Under the pieces are notes generated by a model. The model had not been told where the DNA came from, made no database searches, and saw nothing but the letters and a program-made list of their open reading frames with translations. Below are positions 53,155-62,579 of a stretch of 64,000 nt of DNA, piece after piece; position 1 is the stretch's first letter, and the number at the start of each line of letters is the position of its first letter. A program made the translations under genes and the position numbers. Source of the stretch: Atopobiaceae bacterium. Lineage in GTDB: Bacteria > Actinomycetota > Coriobacteriia > Coriobacteriales > Atopobiaceae. The stretch spans positions 1 through 64,000 of the forward strand of contig CADFJN010000010.1 in NCBI GenBank assembly GCA_902834555.1. Reading direction: 5' to 3'.

Positions 53155-54357
53155 CTAGTTGTGTGCCTGGATGAGCTCGTCAGAGAGGTTGAGTGCCGAG
53201 GCAACCACGCCGTCCATGTCGTAGTAGCGGTACTCGGCAAGGCGGCCCACGCAGTGGAAGTTGAGAATGCCGGCCACACGTTCACGATAGCGGCGGTAGA
53301 GCTCGAGGTTCTCGTCCTCTAGGATGGCGTAGTACGGCGTCTGCCCGCTCTCGGGCACATACGCCTTTGAGTACTCACGCATGATGGTGGTGCGGCCGGG
53401 AGCCACCTGACCGGTCATGTTCTTGAACTCCGTAATGCGCGTGAAGTCCTCGGACGTGGTGTAGTTGACGGTACCCACGGGCTGGAACTGGTCCACGGGC
53501 AGAGTCTCAAACTGCATGTCCAGCGTGCGGTACGGAAGCGCGCCCAAATCAAGCCCAAAGAGCTCGTCGAGAGGACCGGAGTAGACGATCTCTCCACCAT
53601 AGGGGCGCCCGCACACGAGCACGTTTGAGGTGCCAACCTTGAGGATGTCGCGAACGTCGACACCAAGGAAGACGGAGACGAGGTCGTGGTTGAGCATGTT
53701 CTCGAAGAGCTTGGTGTAGCCCTCGGCAGGCATGCCCTGATACTTGGCCGTGGGGAAGTAGCGGTCATCGTCGCCCACAAAGACGGGAACACGGCCGGTG
53801 ATGGAGGGGTCGATCTGGTCGGGCGTCTTGCCCCACTGCTTCATGGTGTAGTGGAGGAAGACATTCTCGTAGACGTAGTCGGCCACCTCGGAGAGCTCGG
53901 GATCGTTCTTCTCGCGCAGCTCCATGATGGGGACCTTCTTGTTCTCGCCGAAGGTCGCCACGAGCTTCTGGTAGAGCGCCTCTCCCCTCTCGTCACCAAA
54001 GGCAAGCTTGAGCGAGGTGTGGTTGAACGGAACCGGCATGAGCGTGCCGTGGATGTTGGCGAGGACCTTGTGCTGGTAGCCCGTCCACTCCGTGAAGCGC
54101 GAGAGGTACTGGTTCACGCGGTCGTTCATGGTGTGATAGATGTGCGGACCGTACTTGTGCACAAGAATGCCGGCATCATCCACGTAGTCGTAGGCGTTGC
54201 CACCAATATGGTCGCGCCGCTCGATGACGGCGACCTTCATGCCGCACGCCTCGGCAAGGCGACGGGCGCAGACCGCGCCCGCGTAGCCCGCGCCCACGAT
54301 GATGGCGTCATATACATCTGGGTTGAAGCCCGCAGGCAAACCGTTTGCGATTCCCAT
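53155..54357 (-). CDS. glf: UDP-galactopyranose mutase
   Basis: 400 aa; FAD enzyme turning UDP-galactopyranose to UDP-galactofuranose for surface glycans. FAD motif IIVGAGYAGAVCARRLAE, then HIGGNAYDY, KYGPHIYHT, and GRLAEYRYYDMD near the end. The start is ATG 54357, following GGAAGGA; the frame is open for 40 more codons without homology. Divergent from pta. Confidence 0.95.
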   Translation of the reverse strand: MGIANGLPAGFNPDVYDAIIVGAGYAGAVCARRLAEACGMKVAVIERRDHIGGNAYDYVDDAGILVHKYGPHIYHTMNDRVNQYLSRFTEWTGYQHKVLANIHGTLMPVPFNHTSLKLAFGDERGEALYQKLVATFGENKKVPIMELREKNDPELSEVADYVYENVFLHYTMKQWGKTPDQIDPSITGRVPVFVGDDDRYFPTAKYQGMPAEGYTKLFENMLNHDLVSVFLGVDVRDILKVGTSNVLVCGRPYGGEIVYSGPLDELFGLDLGALPYRTLDMQFETLPVDQFQPVGTVNYTTSEDFTRITEFKNMTGQVAPGRTTIMREYSKAYVPESGQTPYYAILEDENLELYRRYRERVAGILNFHCVGRLAEYRYYDMDGVVASALNLSDELIQAHN

Positions 54358-54484
54358 GAAAGTCCTTCCCAAGCGCCCCGTGGGGCCCCGATACCTCGAA
54401 CCGCGAAGCGCGGCCAAAAAGAATCGAGAGTGTGCGCAGGGCGCAACGCATCTCGATCTGGCTGTTGATTCTAACACTCGCTCC

Positions 54485-54490
54485 TATAAT
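54485..54490 (+). promoter_or_regulatory. -10 box of pta
   Basis: Perfect TATAAT 117 nt before pta; the best -35 candidates (TTGATT at a 14-nt spacing) are poor. Confidence 0.5.
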
Positions 54491-54607
54491 GGGTGGTGAC
54501 CCTTGCGGCCAGCCGGGCACGGTCTCACAATCTACAGGCCAATGCCCGCGAACGGCCCGCACGAGGGGCGCAAACGGCACACCACAAGACAAGAGGGAGC
54601 AGCATCA

Positions 54608-55585
54608 ATGAGTGAGTTTCTTGACCGCATGAAGACCGCCGCCAAGGCCGACAGGAAGAAGATCGTCCTTCCCGAGGGCGAGGATCCGCGAACCATTGCG
54701 GCCGCACGCCAGATTATGGACGAGGGCATCGCCGACCTTGTCATCCTTGGCGACCCTGCCAAGATCGACGTCCCCGGCGTTACTGTGATCGACCCGCGCA
54801 CTGCCGAGAAGCACGACGAGTACGCTGCCGCCTTCGCCGAGCTGCGCAAGAAGAAGGGCGTCACGCTGCCCGAGGCCATGGAGCAGATGAACGACGCCAC
54901 CTACTTTGGCACCATGATGGTCAAGATGGGCGACGCCGACGGCCTAGTCTCCGGCGCATGCCACTCCACCGCCAACACGCTGCGTCCCGCCCTCCAGATC
55001 CTGAAGACCGCCCCCGGCACCAAGCTTGTCTCGGCGTTCTTCATCATGTGCACCAACAAGGCCGAGTACGGCGAGAACGGCACCCTGCTCTTCGCTGACT
55101 GTGGCTTGAACATCAACCCCACGGCCGACGAGCTCTCCGAGATTGCCATCGCCTCCGCGGGCTCCTGGAAGAAGTACATGAGCTCCGAGCCCAAGGTTGC
55201 CATGCTCTCCTTCTCCACCATGGGCTCCGCCAAGGGCGACGTGCCCACCAAGGTCCAGGAGGCAACCGCGCTGGCTCACGAGAAGGCGCCCGAGCTTGCC
55301 GTCGACGGCGACCTGCAGCTTGATGCCGCCCTGGTCCCGAGCGTAGCCGAGCTCAAGGCACCCGGCTCCACCGTTGCCGGTCACGCAAACGTGCTCGTGT
55401 TCCCCGACCTCGAGGCCGGAAACATTGGCTACAAGCTGGTCCAGCGCTTCGCCGGCGCCGAGGCCTACGGCCCGGTGCTTCAGGGCATTGCCAAGCCCGT
55501 CAACGACCTGTCCCGTGGCTGCTCCGCCGAGGACATCGTGGGCGTCGTTGCCATCACCGCCGTCCAGGCGCAGATGGCAGAGTAG
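54608..55585 (+). CDS. pta: Phosphate acetyltransferase
   Basis: 325 aa, short single-domain form. Interconverts acetyl-CoA and acetyl phosphate in acetate fermentation. Family segments: VLPEGEDPRTIAAARQI, GLVSGACHSTANTLRP, MLSFSTMGSAKGD, and LQGIAKPVNDLSRGCSAEDIVG. Usually followed by ackA, which is not here. GAGGGAG lies about 10 nt before ATG 54608. Confidence 0.95.
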   Translation: MSEFLDRMKTAAKADRKKIVLPEGEDPRTIAAARQIMDEGIADLVILGDPAKIDVPGVTVIDPRTAEKHDEYAAAFAELRKKKGVTLPEAMEQMNDATYFGTMMVKMGDADGLVSGACHSTANTLRPALQILKTAPGTKLVSAFFIMCTNKAEYGENGTLLFADCGLNINPTADELSEIAIASAGSWKKYMSSEPKVAMLSFSTMGSAKGDVPTKVQEATALAHEKAPELAVDGDLQLDAALVPSVAELKAPGSTVAGHANVLVFPDLEAGNIGYKLVQRFAGAEAYGPVLQGIAKPVNDLSRGCSAEDIVGVVAITAVQAQMAE

Positions 55586-55637
55586 GACCCCCTCCACAAC
55601 CCGTTGGGGACCAAGTCCCCCGCCCTTCTCGCAAACT

Positions 55638-55700
55638 GCCGCCCCCGCCCTTCAAGCCTTGCGCCCACGCAGGCGAAGAAGGGCGGGGGCGGCCTCTTTG
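55638..55700 (+). terminator. Terminator of pta
   Basis: 15-bp perfect GC stem (55638-55652 with 55679-55693) followed by CTCTTTG. A smaller 6-bp hairpin (55606-55620) precedes it. Confidence 0.7.
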
Positions 55701-55724
55701 TGGCGCCCACGCTACTGGTTGGGA

Positions 55725-56160
55725 CTACGCGGTTTGGGCGCATTCCACGAACTTCCGATACCTCTCGTACTCGTCGTTCCACGAAGAGTACGAGGCGTCT
55801 TCCCCGTGGTCTAGCAATCCGTATCTGGACGATAGGAGCCCCCAACGTAGCCGGAGACCTTGACGGCTCCTCTGCAGTTGAGATGGTCTCCCCTGTCGCG
55901 AGTGTCAGCGCTCCAGTCGATGGCGACCTTGTCCTTGCCCGTGTTGAGGTCAAAGTAGTCGATGCCAAGGCTCTGTGCGAGCTGTTGCACCGCGTTGTGC
56001 CGGGGCATATTCCAGTTGACAGCACTTGGCGTGCTCACGAGCACGGGGGTGGCACTGGCCTCCTTGCAGAGTGCCACAATCTCCTCCAGGCACTGTCTGC
56101 TCAGCTCGGGCACCTCCTCGACCTTGTTGGTGGGTCCCGGGCACACATATGAAGGTACGG
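55725..56160 (-). pseudogene. C-terminal remnant of an SGNH-hydrolase-like protein
   Basis: The frame from about 56160 reads TNKVEEVPELSRQCLEEIVALCKE, then VLVSTPSAVNWNMPRHN, YFDLN and DWSADTRDRGDHLNCRGAVKVSGY, the end of a DltD/SGNH-like acyl- or polysaccharide-modifying protein (DxxH catalytic region DHLN). After SGYVGG a one-base loss in the C5 run at 55839-55843 shifts the frame; restoring it gives LLSSRYGLLDHGEDASYSSW and a natural end at 55725. The N-terminal part, with membrane helices and the catalytic Ser, is absent. So it is both truncated and frameshifted. Confidence 0.75.
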
Positions 56161-56206
56161 CGCAAACCTATGTCACTCCTAAGCGCGACCTAAAGGTTCC
56201 CTTAGG

Positions 56207-57779
56207 TTAGGCATGACCTGTGGCCAGGGGGAGCTCAATGCAGATCTCGACTTTGAACGGAGGAGCGGGTTTGTCCACGAGACGGATGGCCCCTCCCTGG
56301 AGCTCAACGTATCTCCTGGCTATTGCCAAGCCAAGGCCGCTGCCATGCTCTGGGTTGCGAGCGCCGTCGCCTGTGACGAAGGGCTCGAATATCGTCTCCC
56401 TGATATCCTCGGGTATGGAATTGCCCGTGTTTGAGACGGAAAGCCTGGCGCTCCGGCGAGTCCTCGAGCACACGACACGCACGACAGTGCCGCGGGGGTT
56501 GTGCTTCAGGGCGTTGTCGATGAGGTTATCCGCCGCCTTGGTGAGAAGTCGCTCGTCTGCCAGAGCAATAATCGGGGCATCGGGAATCTCCACGTCAATC
56601 TGTCACCCGAAGAACTCGGCGTCGTCCTGCCTGCCGATAACGCAGAGCCGAGTGAGCTCGCACACGTCAACGGGGCGGTTGCACACCTCGAAGTCGGGAT
56701 GCTCCGTCTTCGCGTACTCGAAAAGCGTCTCGGTCAAACCAGAAGCGACCTTCGCCTTCTTGGCGATTGCCTCGAGGCATCCTTGCTCCTCGTCCTTCGC
56801 CACCTTCCCGTCGAGCAGTGCTGTGGCGTAGCCGAGAATGACCGTCAGGGGTGTCCTGAGGTCGTGGGACACGTCGGCTATGGTGCGCTGCTTGTCTCGG
56901 CGTTCCTCCTCGAGCTCGTCCATGATCTCGACGAAGTGCCCGAACGTTGGTCTCAGCTCGTTGGGGATCTTGTCGGAATCTGTCCGGACGTCCCCTGAAC
57001 GTAGACGCGCGGCGATGGCGTTATCCAGTGGTCTCACCCCATTCTGGATGACGCGCGAAATGCAGTAGGCGGCGGCGATTGTCGCGGCAATGGCGAAGGG
57101 CACGGCAGCAAGCCACAGGGACCTCGCCCTAACGGCAAGCTCGTTCACGCTCGTCTCGTTGTAGCTGGGGGAAACGAGCACGAGCGTCCTGGCCTGCCCT
57201 TTGAGTTGCTGTACTCGTACTTGTCAATCAGCATGTCCGTGCCGTAGTTGCCCTGAAGGAGGGAAGATCGCGCGGGGAGAGACGCTTCCTTCCTGGGAAT
57301 AGCGACCCGGAGACAATCGTGCCGTCGTCGTCGCAGAGACAGGTCCCGAGGACCGCCTTCGACTTCCCGTCATCGGAGTTCTTGCAGAGGGAGACCTCGT
57401 ACCATGTCGAGCCAGACTCGTCGGTGCGAAGAAGGACCTCGTAGAACCAATCGTTGCCAGAAGCAATGAGGTCGAGGTCATCGGGGCTTATCTCCTCGGC
57501 GATTTCCGCGCTTGACGAGTACAGCCTGTTCCCCTCGCTGTCGAAGACGATGATCTGGCTTGGGGCGGAAAGCGCTGCGGCGACCCGCGAGAATTCATCC
57601 TGTTGCAGCTCGGAGGAATGCTCCTCGACCGTCTCGATGCTGAGGTAGAGACTCGCGATCATGTTGTCCACAACGGTGAAGAGCACCACGAGTACAAGTG
57701 CGTAGACGGCAACGACGGAAAGGCAACGTGGGGCGATGCCGTTGAGCGGATTGCGCCTGGGAGAAGAGGCGGTACTCAT
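56207..57779 (-). pseudogene. Sensor histidine kinase with two frameshifts and a nonsense codon
   Basis: ATG 57779 overlaps the response regulator stop (ATGA). The N-terminus has a membrane helix (about 24-44) and an extracytoplasmic sensor region; the frame breaks near 57250-57305 (a G run reading AGGGCAAC) and again near 57197-57202 (AAAGGGC). The next frame contains the second helix, HAMP-like region and HisKA box DVSHDLRTPLTV. At 56603-56605 an in-frame TGA cuts the protein before the HATPase domain (DNLIDNALKHN, FGPF-like EPFV, GSGLGLAIARR). Length 1573 nt is two short of a multiple of three, which fits two one-base losses. The enzyme cannot be made intact. Confidence 0.85.
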
Positions 57780-58483
57780 CTTTGCACCAGCTTGTACCCA
57801 AGCCCCCTCACCGTGACAATGTAGGCGGGTTTTGCTGGGTCATCCTCGATCTTGACTCTGATGTTCGAGATGTGCACCATGACGCTCTCGGAGCTCACCT
57901 CGGTCGAGATGCCAGATGCGGCCTCGTAGAGTTGAGCCTTGGTGAAGATTCTTCCCGGTGCGGACATCAGTCTCATGACGATCTTGATCTCGGAGACGGT
58001 AAGGGGCACGACCCTTCCGCGCTTGCGCAAGACAAGGGCCTCCCTGTCGAGTTCTAGGTCGCCACAGGAGAGAATGCCGGGTGACGTGGAGGGTTCATCC
58101 TCGGATCGCAGGCTTGCAGACAAGCCGTTCCTGTACCTTCTCAGCACCGCCCTGACATATGCCAGCACCTCGGAGGGGTCAAACGGCTTGGTGATGTAGT
58201 CGTCCGCGCCCAGGTCGAGGCCAAGTGCCTTGTCGGCAGGGTTGCCTCGCGCAGAGACCACGATGATGGGGACGTCAGCCATCGCTCTGGCAGACGAAAT
58301 GAACTCGAACCCGTTGACGTTGGGCATCATGAGGTCGACCAGGGAAAGGTCAACGCGCTCACGGCCGAGTGCCTCAAGACCCTCGACCCCATCTGAGGCC
58401 GAGAGCACCACGTAGCCGCTCCCCGCGAGGTAGAGTCTGAGAATCTCGACGATGTCCGGATCATCCTCGACGATAAGGACAAT
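57776..58483 (-). CDS. OmpR-family response regulator lacking a normal start codon
   Basis: Receiver and winged-helix domains are intact: VLIVEDDPDIVEIL, LVDLMMPNVNGFEF (phospho-Asp), VVSARG, ADDYITKPFD, and the C-terminal VRGLGYKL. The frame upstream runs back to a TAG at 58502-58504 with no ATG, GTG or TTG before the acidic pair; only ATT at 58483 could start the family N-terminus. The first normal start, GTG 58411, would remove the first beta strand and the acidic pocket. A one-base loss after a GTG at 58500-58498 (frame -1) would restore a normal start. So it is either damaged or uses ATT. Its partner kinase is broken. Confidence 0.6.
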   Translation of the reverse strand: MVLIVEDDPDIVEILRLYLAGSGYVVLSASDGVEGLEALGRERVDLSLVDLMMPNVNGFEFISSARAMADVPIIVVSARGNPADKALGLDLGADDYITKPFDPSEVLAYVRAVLRRYRNGLSASLRSEDEPSTSPGILSCGDLELDREALVLRKRGRVVPLTVSEIKIVMRLMSAPGRIFTKAQLYEAASGISTEVSSESVMVHISNIRVKIEDDPAKPAYIVTVRGLGYKLVQR

Positions 58484-58888
58484 GGCAGAGGACTCGTCAC
58501 TCTACGATAAAGCACGGTCGCGCATGACGGCCTCCCCGAACGACTTTTGATTCAACTCCTCAAGGATATATCTGCAGGAATGCTCCCTCCGGTGAGAACG
58601 TATCGCCCCGGCTGCGGAAATGCTTCTTCCGGGGAGAAACGGGCGCAGGAGCTGAGGTTTCAGACAGGATTCCGTACGAGATGCGCCCTCCGGCGTCGAA
58701 ATGACGCCGGAGGGCACTCGTTGGAGCAACCGTTGTCGAAAGAGACGCCTATGGGTTTCACCGAGAGCGTGCGGACACCGAGGACGCACGTTCGCGAAAG
58801 GCGCGCAAGCAATGATGGTCTCTCAGCTCGTTCGATGGGGCCGGGAGCGCACCGCGGGAACTGCCGGGAAGTCTGCCAAGGCAAAGGC
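58484..58888. other. 405-nt gap between the response regulator and binding-protein genes
   Basis: No credible gene. It holds the terminator at 58685 and presumably the promoter of the damaged two-component genes; no clear promoter boxes are seen. Confidence 0.5.
58685..58715 (-). terminator. Terminator of the iron ABC operon
   Basis: 13-bp perfect stem (58685-58697 with 58703-58715, 5-nt loop), 173 nt after the binding-protein stop in the minus direction. No U-tract. Confidence 0.6.
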
Positions 58889-59986
58889 CTACTTGCTGGA
58901 GACGACCTCCTTGCCGCTTGTGACCTCATCCCACCTGGCGAGCGTCGCATCGCGGTCGGACCCAAACCTGCTCAGATCCTCAGTCATGAGCTGCGATGGG
59001 TCAAAGTCAAGATCGAGGCCGTCGATCGTAGGCAGCGCAAGCAGCATCGTTGACTTCTTGTCGATGTCAGCCAGAGCCCGGAGGTTCTCGTCAGACGAGA
59101 AGAGCCACTGGATGAAGAGCTTGGCGTCCTCGGTGTCGTCCGCATTGGCAAAGGCCGCAACCCCATCAGGAATGTAGGGCATGCCCTCCTCGGGGTAGAC
59201 GATCTCGAGCGTACCGTCGGCCAGAATGTCATCGAGCGTATTGTCGATGTAGGTGATGCCAACAGCCGCCTCGCCTGCAGCCACGCGCGTGGAGGGGTCG
59301 CTGCCGCGCTTGGTGTAATACGGGATGTTCTCGTTAAGGGCCGTGAGGTACTCCCAGCCCTTGTCCTCTCCCATGGTCTGGAGGATGGCAGCAACGGCCG
59401 CGTAGTTCGTGCCCGAGACCGCAGGCGAGGACATCATGATCTCGCCCTTGTAGTCGGAACTCGCAAGGTCCGCCCAAGACGCTGGCTTCTCGGCGCCAAT
59501 CTCGTCAAGGATGTCATTGTTCACGATGAAGCCGACGATGGTGGCACCCTTGGAGAACCAGTAGTTGTCCTCAGACTTGAAGCCTTCGGCAAACTCGGAG
59601 GCACGGTCGAAATCGACCCTCTCGAGAAGGCCGGAGTCAGCCGCGCTCATGAACGAGTCGATTCCGCCTCCAAACCAGAGGTCCGCCGCTGGCTTGCCCC
59701 CCTCGGCCTTGAGCTTGGAGAGAACCTCACCCGAAGACATCGAGATGTACTCGACGGGAGCACCCACCTCGGAGGTGAACTTATCAAAGAGCGCCTTGTA
59801 GCTCTCGCTCGTGCAGAGGACCTTGAGCGTCTTCCCCGAGGTGGACGTAAGCCCCTCGGTTGACGTGTCGGCCTTGTCCGGCTCGGCGGACTCTCCCCCG
59901 TTTCCCTGAGAACAGCCCGCAAGGCCAAGAAGGCCCGCCGCCCCGGCAATGCGAATGAATCCCCTTCTCGAAATGATGTAACTCAC
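58889..59986 (-). CDS. ABC-transporter Tat lipoprotein (Fe3+/AfuA-FbpA-like family)
   Basis: 365-aa solute-binding protein. N-terminus has a twin-arginine motif (SRRGFIR) and lipobox LAGC, so an envelope lipoprotein exported folded. Family 1 extracellular domain of the FbpA/AfuA type: LKVLCTSESYKALFDKF, LWFGGGIDSFM, VAAGEAAVGI, AKLFIQWLFS. The double Tyr typical of FbpA ferric-iron sites is not obvious, so the ligand could instead be a sugar phosphate or phosphonate; the iron box upstream of the operon favours iron. Last gene of a four-gene operon, 13 nt after the ATPase gene. Confidence 0.83.
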   Translation of the reverse strand: MSYIISRRGFIRIAGAAGLLGLAGCSQGNGGESAEPDKADTSTEGLTSTSGKTLKVLCTSESYKALFDKFTSEVGAPVEYISMSSGEVLSKLKAEGGKPAADLWFGGGIDSFMSAADSGLLERVDFDRASEFAEGFKSEDNYWFSKGATIVGFIVNNDILDEIGAEKPASWADLASSDYKGEIMMSSPAVSGTNYAAVAAILQTMGEDKGWEYLTALNENIPYYTKRGSDPSTRVAAGEAAVGITYIDNTLDDILADGTLEIVYPEEGMPYIPDGVAAFANADDTEDAKLFIQWLFSSDENLRALADIDKKSTMLLALPTIDGLDLDFDPSQLMTEDLSRFGSDRDATLARWDEVTSGKEVVSSK

Positions 59987-59999
59987 CTTGTCTCCCTCT

Positions 60000-60938
60000 C
60001 TATACGTCGATGGTCTGGTCTATGACAAAAGGCACTGTCGCACCCCTTGCGTAGCGTTGGTTTGCAGGAGCGCGAACGTACACGCGCGATTCCCCCACAA
60101 GCAGCTCATAGCGCCAATAGCCGCCAAGGTAGGTGGCATCCCCGACGACGCCCAGGACCCCGCCTTCCTTGCCAAGGGTCACCGCCTCGTCTCGGAAGAA
60201 TCGCGTTACACCTGGCACGTCAAGTTCGTTTACGTGGCCGAGAAACCTTGCGCAGTAAAGGTCGGCGGGATGGTCGTATGCCTCGCGCGGGGTAGCAACT
60301 TGGAGGATCTTGCCATTGCGCATGATCGCCAACCTGTCCGCGAAGGACATGGCCTCCTCACGATCGTGTGTGACGAAGACCATCGTCACGCCGAACCGAC
60401 GCTGGATTTGGCGTACCTCCTCGCGCATTCGGATGCGGAGGTTGGCGTCGAGGTTGCTAAACGGCTCGTCGAGAAGAAGCACCTTGGGCCCCAGAACGAG
60501 TGCCCTTGCAAGCGCGACACGCTGTTGTTGGCCACCCGATATGTCCTGGACACGGCTGGACGCGCATTCCGAAAGCCCTACGGCCTCGAGCATCTCCATC
60601 GCCCGTTGCTTGGCCTCGGCGCGCGTTGCGCCAGAAAAACGCACGCCATAGCCAACGTTTTCCACCACGCTCATGTGGGGGAAGAGCGCGTAGGACTGAA
60701 ACACCGTTGCCGTTGGACGAATTTCGGGCGACATTCCGGTCACGTCCTGCCCATCGATGACCACCCTGCCGCCATCCGGAGCGAGAAACCCCCCAACCAG
60801 GCGGAGCGTCGTTGTCTTCCCGCAGCCGGATGCCCCGAGAAGGCACATGACTTCGCCCTTCTCGACGCTGAGACAAAGGTCATCGATGACCTCGTGACTC
60901 CCAAAGGACTTGGAGAGGTGGGAAAGCTCAAGAAACAT
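60000..60938 (-). CDS. ABC transporter ATPase (FbpC/PotA-type)
   Basis: 312 aa. Walker A GASGCGKTT, Q-loop QSYALFPHM, signature DISGGQQQR, Walker B VLLLDEPFSNLD, H-loop FVTHDREEA. A C-terminal TOBE-like regulatory domain follows residue 235. The permease stop is TAG, one base before this ATG, with AGGAGC inside the permease end; this translational coupling and shared frame position argue for one transporter. Confidence 0.92.
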   Translation of the reverse strand: MFLELSHLSKSFGSHEVIDDLCLSVEKGEVMCLLGASGCGKTTTLRLVGGFLAPDGGRVVIDGQDVTGMSPEIRPTATVFQSYALFPHMSVVENVGYGVRFSGATRAEAKQRAMEMLEAVGLSECASSRVQDISGGQQQRVALARALVLGPKVLLLDEPFSNLDANLRIRMREEVRQIQRRFGVTMVFVTHDREEAMSFADRLAIMRNGKILQVATPREAYDHPADLYCARFLGHVNELDVPGVTRFFRDEAVTLGKEGGVLGVVGDATYLGGYWRYELLVGESRVYVRAPANQRYARGATVPFVIDQTIDV

Positions 60939-60939
60939 G

Positions 60940-62579
60940 CTAGCTCCTACGCTTGACGAGAAGGCGTCCGAAGGCCGCGCACACAAGGGACGTGATGGCC
61001 ACCAGCGCGAGCGAGATCATGGCGGCTTCGCCGTACTTTCCGCCGGAGAGAGCATCGAACAGCTCGAATATCGCCGTCTTGTGGCCAGGGACTATGAGGA
61101 AGAGGACGGCTGCATAGGCCATCATTGAGCCCGTGAAGCCGTTGATGAGGCTCACGCCAAAGGCCGAGCGAAGGTTGGGGGCGAGGACGCCCCAAAGAAC
61201 CGAGGTATTTGGTGCGCCCAGGTCCTTCGCCGCCATGTCAAGCTCGGGGGGCACCTGGGCAAGGGCGGCCGTGAAGGCCCTCGTTGAGATGGCGATCTCC
61301 TTGGCGGTGAGGACAGCAACGATGATCGTGGACGTTCCCACAAGCTCAAGCGGCAGACGGTTGAATGCAAGGATGTAGCCCAAGCCAAGGCAGATGCCTG
61401 GGATCGTATAGGGAAGCGAAGTCAGGAAGTCGAGCAGAAAGCTTCCGGCAACACGGCGCCTGTGCACGAAGTAGGCGGCAAGAAGCCCGATCAACGTTGA
61501 TGCGCCAGCGCTAAGCAGGGCATAGAGGATGCTTCGGCCGATTGCATCGACGTTGTACTCCATGAGGTGAGTAAGGTTGTCCAAGGTGAGCGGCGCAGAC
61601 CACCCCATGCCCTTGGTGAACGCGGCATGGACTATCGTCGCGTAGACGGCCACGATGGCAGACGAGAATGCCGCCGTCACAACGTGGGCGAAGACCCCGA
61701 GCGCGCCCCGAAGTCTGAAGCCCGCCTCGTCGTCGGCCGGCCGGACGGACGCCCCCAAGGACTTAGACGCCACATCGAGGGTCGACCCAAGCCGACGGTA
61801 TGCGATGAAGGCGACAAAGGAGGCAGCAAAGAGCACGAGGTTCAGCACGGCCGCCGCACCAAGGTCAGAGTAGCCAACGACGCGCACGTAAATCTGGGTA
61901 GAGATGGTCTCGAACTTGCCACCGATGACCACGGGCGTGGCGTAGTCGGCAATCGAGCGCACGAACGTGAGCAGCAGGCACACCGCGACGCCCGGCCTCA
62001 GGAGCGGAAGGATGATGTCCGCGAACACGCGGCGCATGGGCGCGCCAAGGTCAAGCGCAGCGCTCACGGCGCCCTTGTCAACGCGTTCGAGCACGCTGTC
62101 AAAAGCAGGATGACGTTGATGCCGGTGAAGAAGAGCGCCTCCATGAAGACTATGCCCTGCCAGCCATACGGGCTCACGGAAAGGCCAAGGAGCCCGTGTG
62201 TCACGAGCCCCCTTCGGCCAAAGAGCTCGATGTAGGCAAGAGACGCCACAAAAGGAGGAGAGGCCAGGCTCAGCGTGACAAGCCCCGTCACCAAGCTCGC
62301 CCAGCCTCGCCGGCCAAACGTAACGACAAGGGCGACTGCCAGCGCAATGGCACACGAGAGAAGGCTTACCAGCACGGCAACGAAGACGCTGTTGAGTATG
62401 GCCCCAGAGTTCTGGGCAAGAACCTCGAGCATGTTGGGCGCAGAGCCGGAAAAGGGCAGTGCCTGCCAGACAAACGACCCTATGGGCCAGACAACGAACA
62501 CGGCGCAAAAGGCGGCAAGGACAAAAAGAAGGGCAAAGTCCAAGGCACTTCCGCACCTACGGCGAATAGTGCTTCTCAC
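60940..62579 (-). pseudogene. Two-domain ABC permease (FbpB-like), single frameshift
   Basis: GTG 62579 overlaps the glycosyltransferase stop (GTGA). The first frame encodes about six membrane helices and breaks at the A4 run 62101-62104 (T4 in coding sense): before it GINVILLL, after it DSVLERVDKGAVSAALDLG. One extra T would give LLFDSVLERV. With it the protein is 546 aa, a fused pair of membrane domains each with the EAA-like loop (DLGAPMRRVFADIILPLLRPG and DLGAPNTSVLWGVLAPNLR). Length 1640 nt is one short of a multiple of three. Either a sequencing error or a recent knock-out of the transporter. Confidence 0.8.

Noticed and set aside
56202..56212. Exact half of the DtxR consensus (TTAGGTTAGGC)
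   Set aside because: The other half does not match (ATGACCTG) and the site overlaps the kinase stop codon, so it is probably chance.
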